The notes below the pieces were generated by a model. It made no database searches and was not told the origin of the DNA. It saw only the letters and a list, made by a program, of their open reading frames with translations. DNA of 5,711 nucleotides. Source: Candidatus Bathyarchaeota archaeon (GTDB taxonomy: Archaea > Thermoproteota > Bathyarchaeia > TCS64). The translations under genes were made by a program, and so were the position numbers. The stretch lies in NCBI GenBank assembly GCA_026014515.1, contig JAOZIG010000052.1, positions 1 to 5,711 on the forward strand. Direction: 5' to 3'. Shown one piece after another: positions 5,645 through 5,711 of this stretch (the stretch's first letter is position 1; each line of letters begins with the position of its first letter).

Positions 5645-5650
5645 AAGGTG
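5645..5650 (+). promoter_or_regulatory. Shine-Dalgarno site that decides the TTG start at 5659
   Basis: AAGGTG is complementary, bar one base, to the anti-Shine-Dalgarno end of archaeal 16S rRNA and sits eight bases before TTG 5659. It favours this start over TTG 5635 in the same frame. It is the best ribosome binding site in the window. Confidence 0.5.
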
Positions 5651-5658
5651 CTAGATAT

Positions 5659-5711
5659 TTGAAGCTAGACGCGATATTTAGACCAAAATCCGTCGCGGTC
5701 ATAGGTGCTTC
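5659..5711 (+). CDS. Acyl-CoA/acetate-CoA synthetase (ADP-forming), N-terminal fragment, 3'-truncated
   Basis: Only the first 17 codons lie in the window. From TTG 5659 they read (M)KLDAIFRPKSVAVIGA, then the first two bases of a probable Ser codon. The pattern L-x-x-x-F-x-P-K-S-V-A-V-I-G-A-S is the hallmark start of the CoA-binding domain of ADP-forming acetyl-/acyl-CoA synthetases, in which the G-A-S turn opens the Rossmann-like CoA-binding fold. In archaea these enzymes convert acyl-CoA, ADP and phosphate to the free acid and ATP, conserving energy during fermentation of sugars, peptides or acids. The frame is closed by a TAG at 5581-5583 and contains no ATG, so the start must be a non-ATG codon. 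TTG 5659 is favoured by the AAGGTG site upstream and by the usual short lead before F-x-PKSVAV. Another CoA-binding-domain protein remains possible because so little is visible. Confidence 0.65.
   Translation, partial: MKLDAIFRPKSVAVIGA

Noticed and set aside
1..5711. tRNA, rRNA, CRISPR repeats, IS ends, attachment sites or a riboswitch
   Set aside because: No cloverleaf, no regularly spaced repeats, no transposase or terminal inverted repeats and no recognisable aptamer core were seen by eye in the intergenic parts.

Overview
The window looks archaeal, AT-rich and single-chromosome-like, with no sign of a phage, IS element, CRISPR array or stable RNA gene. The archaeal reading rests on four things: an F420H2-dehydrogenase (FpoF/FqoF-like) protein, the N-terminus of an ADP-forming acyl-CoA synthetase, poly-T terminators, and several TTG starts with little or no Shine-Dalgarno sequence. 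A Bathyarchaeia- or Asgard-like sediment archaeon would fit, but the lineage cannot be fixed from the sequence alone.

Layout. (1) Bases 1-194 are the 3' end of coaBC (coenzyme A biosynthesis). (2) Bases 195-384 are a non-coding, AT-rich gap with a hairpin, a short direct repeat and TATA-like elements. (3) Bases 385-1128 encode an unrecognised exported protein: signal peptide, beta-rich domain, long coiled coil and a C-terminal membrane anchor. It is followed by a poly-T terminator. (4) Bases 1193-4461 hold a compact three-gene plus-strand cluster: a D-isomer-specific 2-hydroxyacid dehydrogenase, an FGGY kinase most like the autoinducer-2 kinase LsrK, and a class II (FucA-like) aldolase. (5) Bases 4450-5496 on the minus strand encode an FpoF-like F420H2/ferredoxin oxidoreductase whose 3' end overlaps the aldolase by 12 bases. 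(6) Bases 5497-5658 are a divergent intergenic region. (7) From base 5659 to the end is the start of an acyl-CoA synthetase (ADP-forming) gene that runs out of the window.

How the genes may work together. The dehydrogenase, kinase and aldolase form a logical oxidise/reduce, phosphorylate and cleave series for a small sugar or sugar acid, with a substrate that cannot be named from sequence. Its products (a triose phosphate and a short aldehyde or keto compound) could feed central metabolism. The neighbouring F420 oxidoreductase and ADP-forming acyl-CoA synthetase are typical archaeal electron-balancing and ATP-conserving enzymes. The three-gene cluster and an unexplained switch in strand composition near base 1050 are the points most worth a second look.
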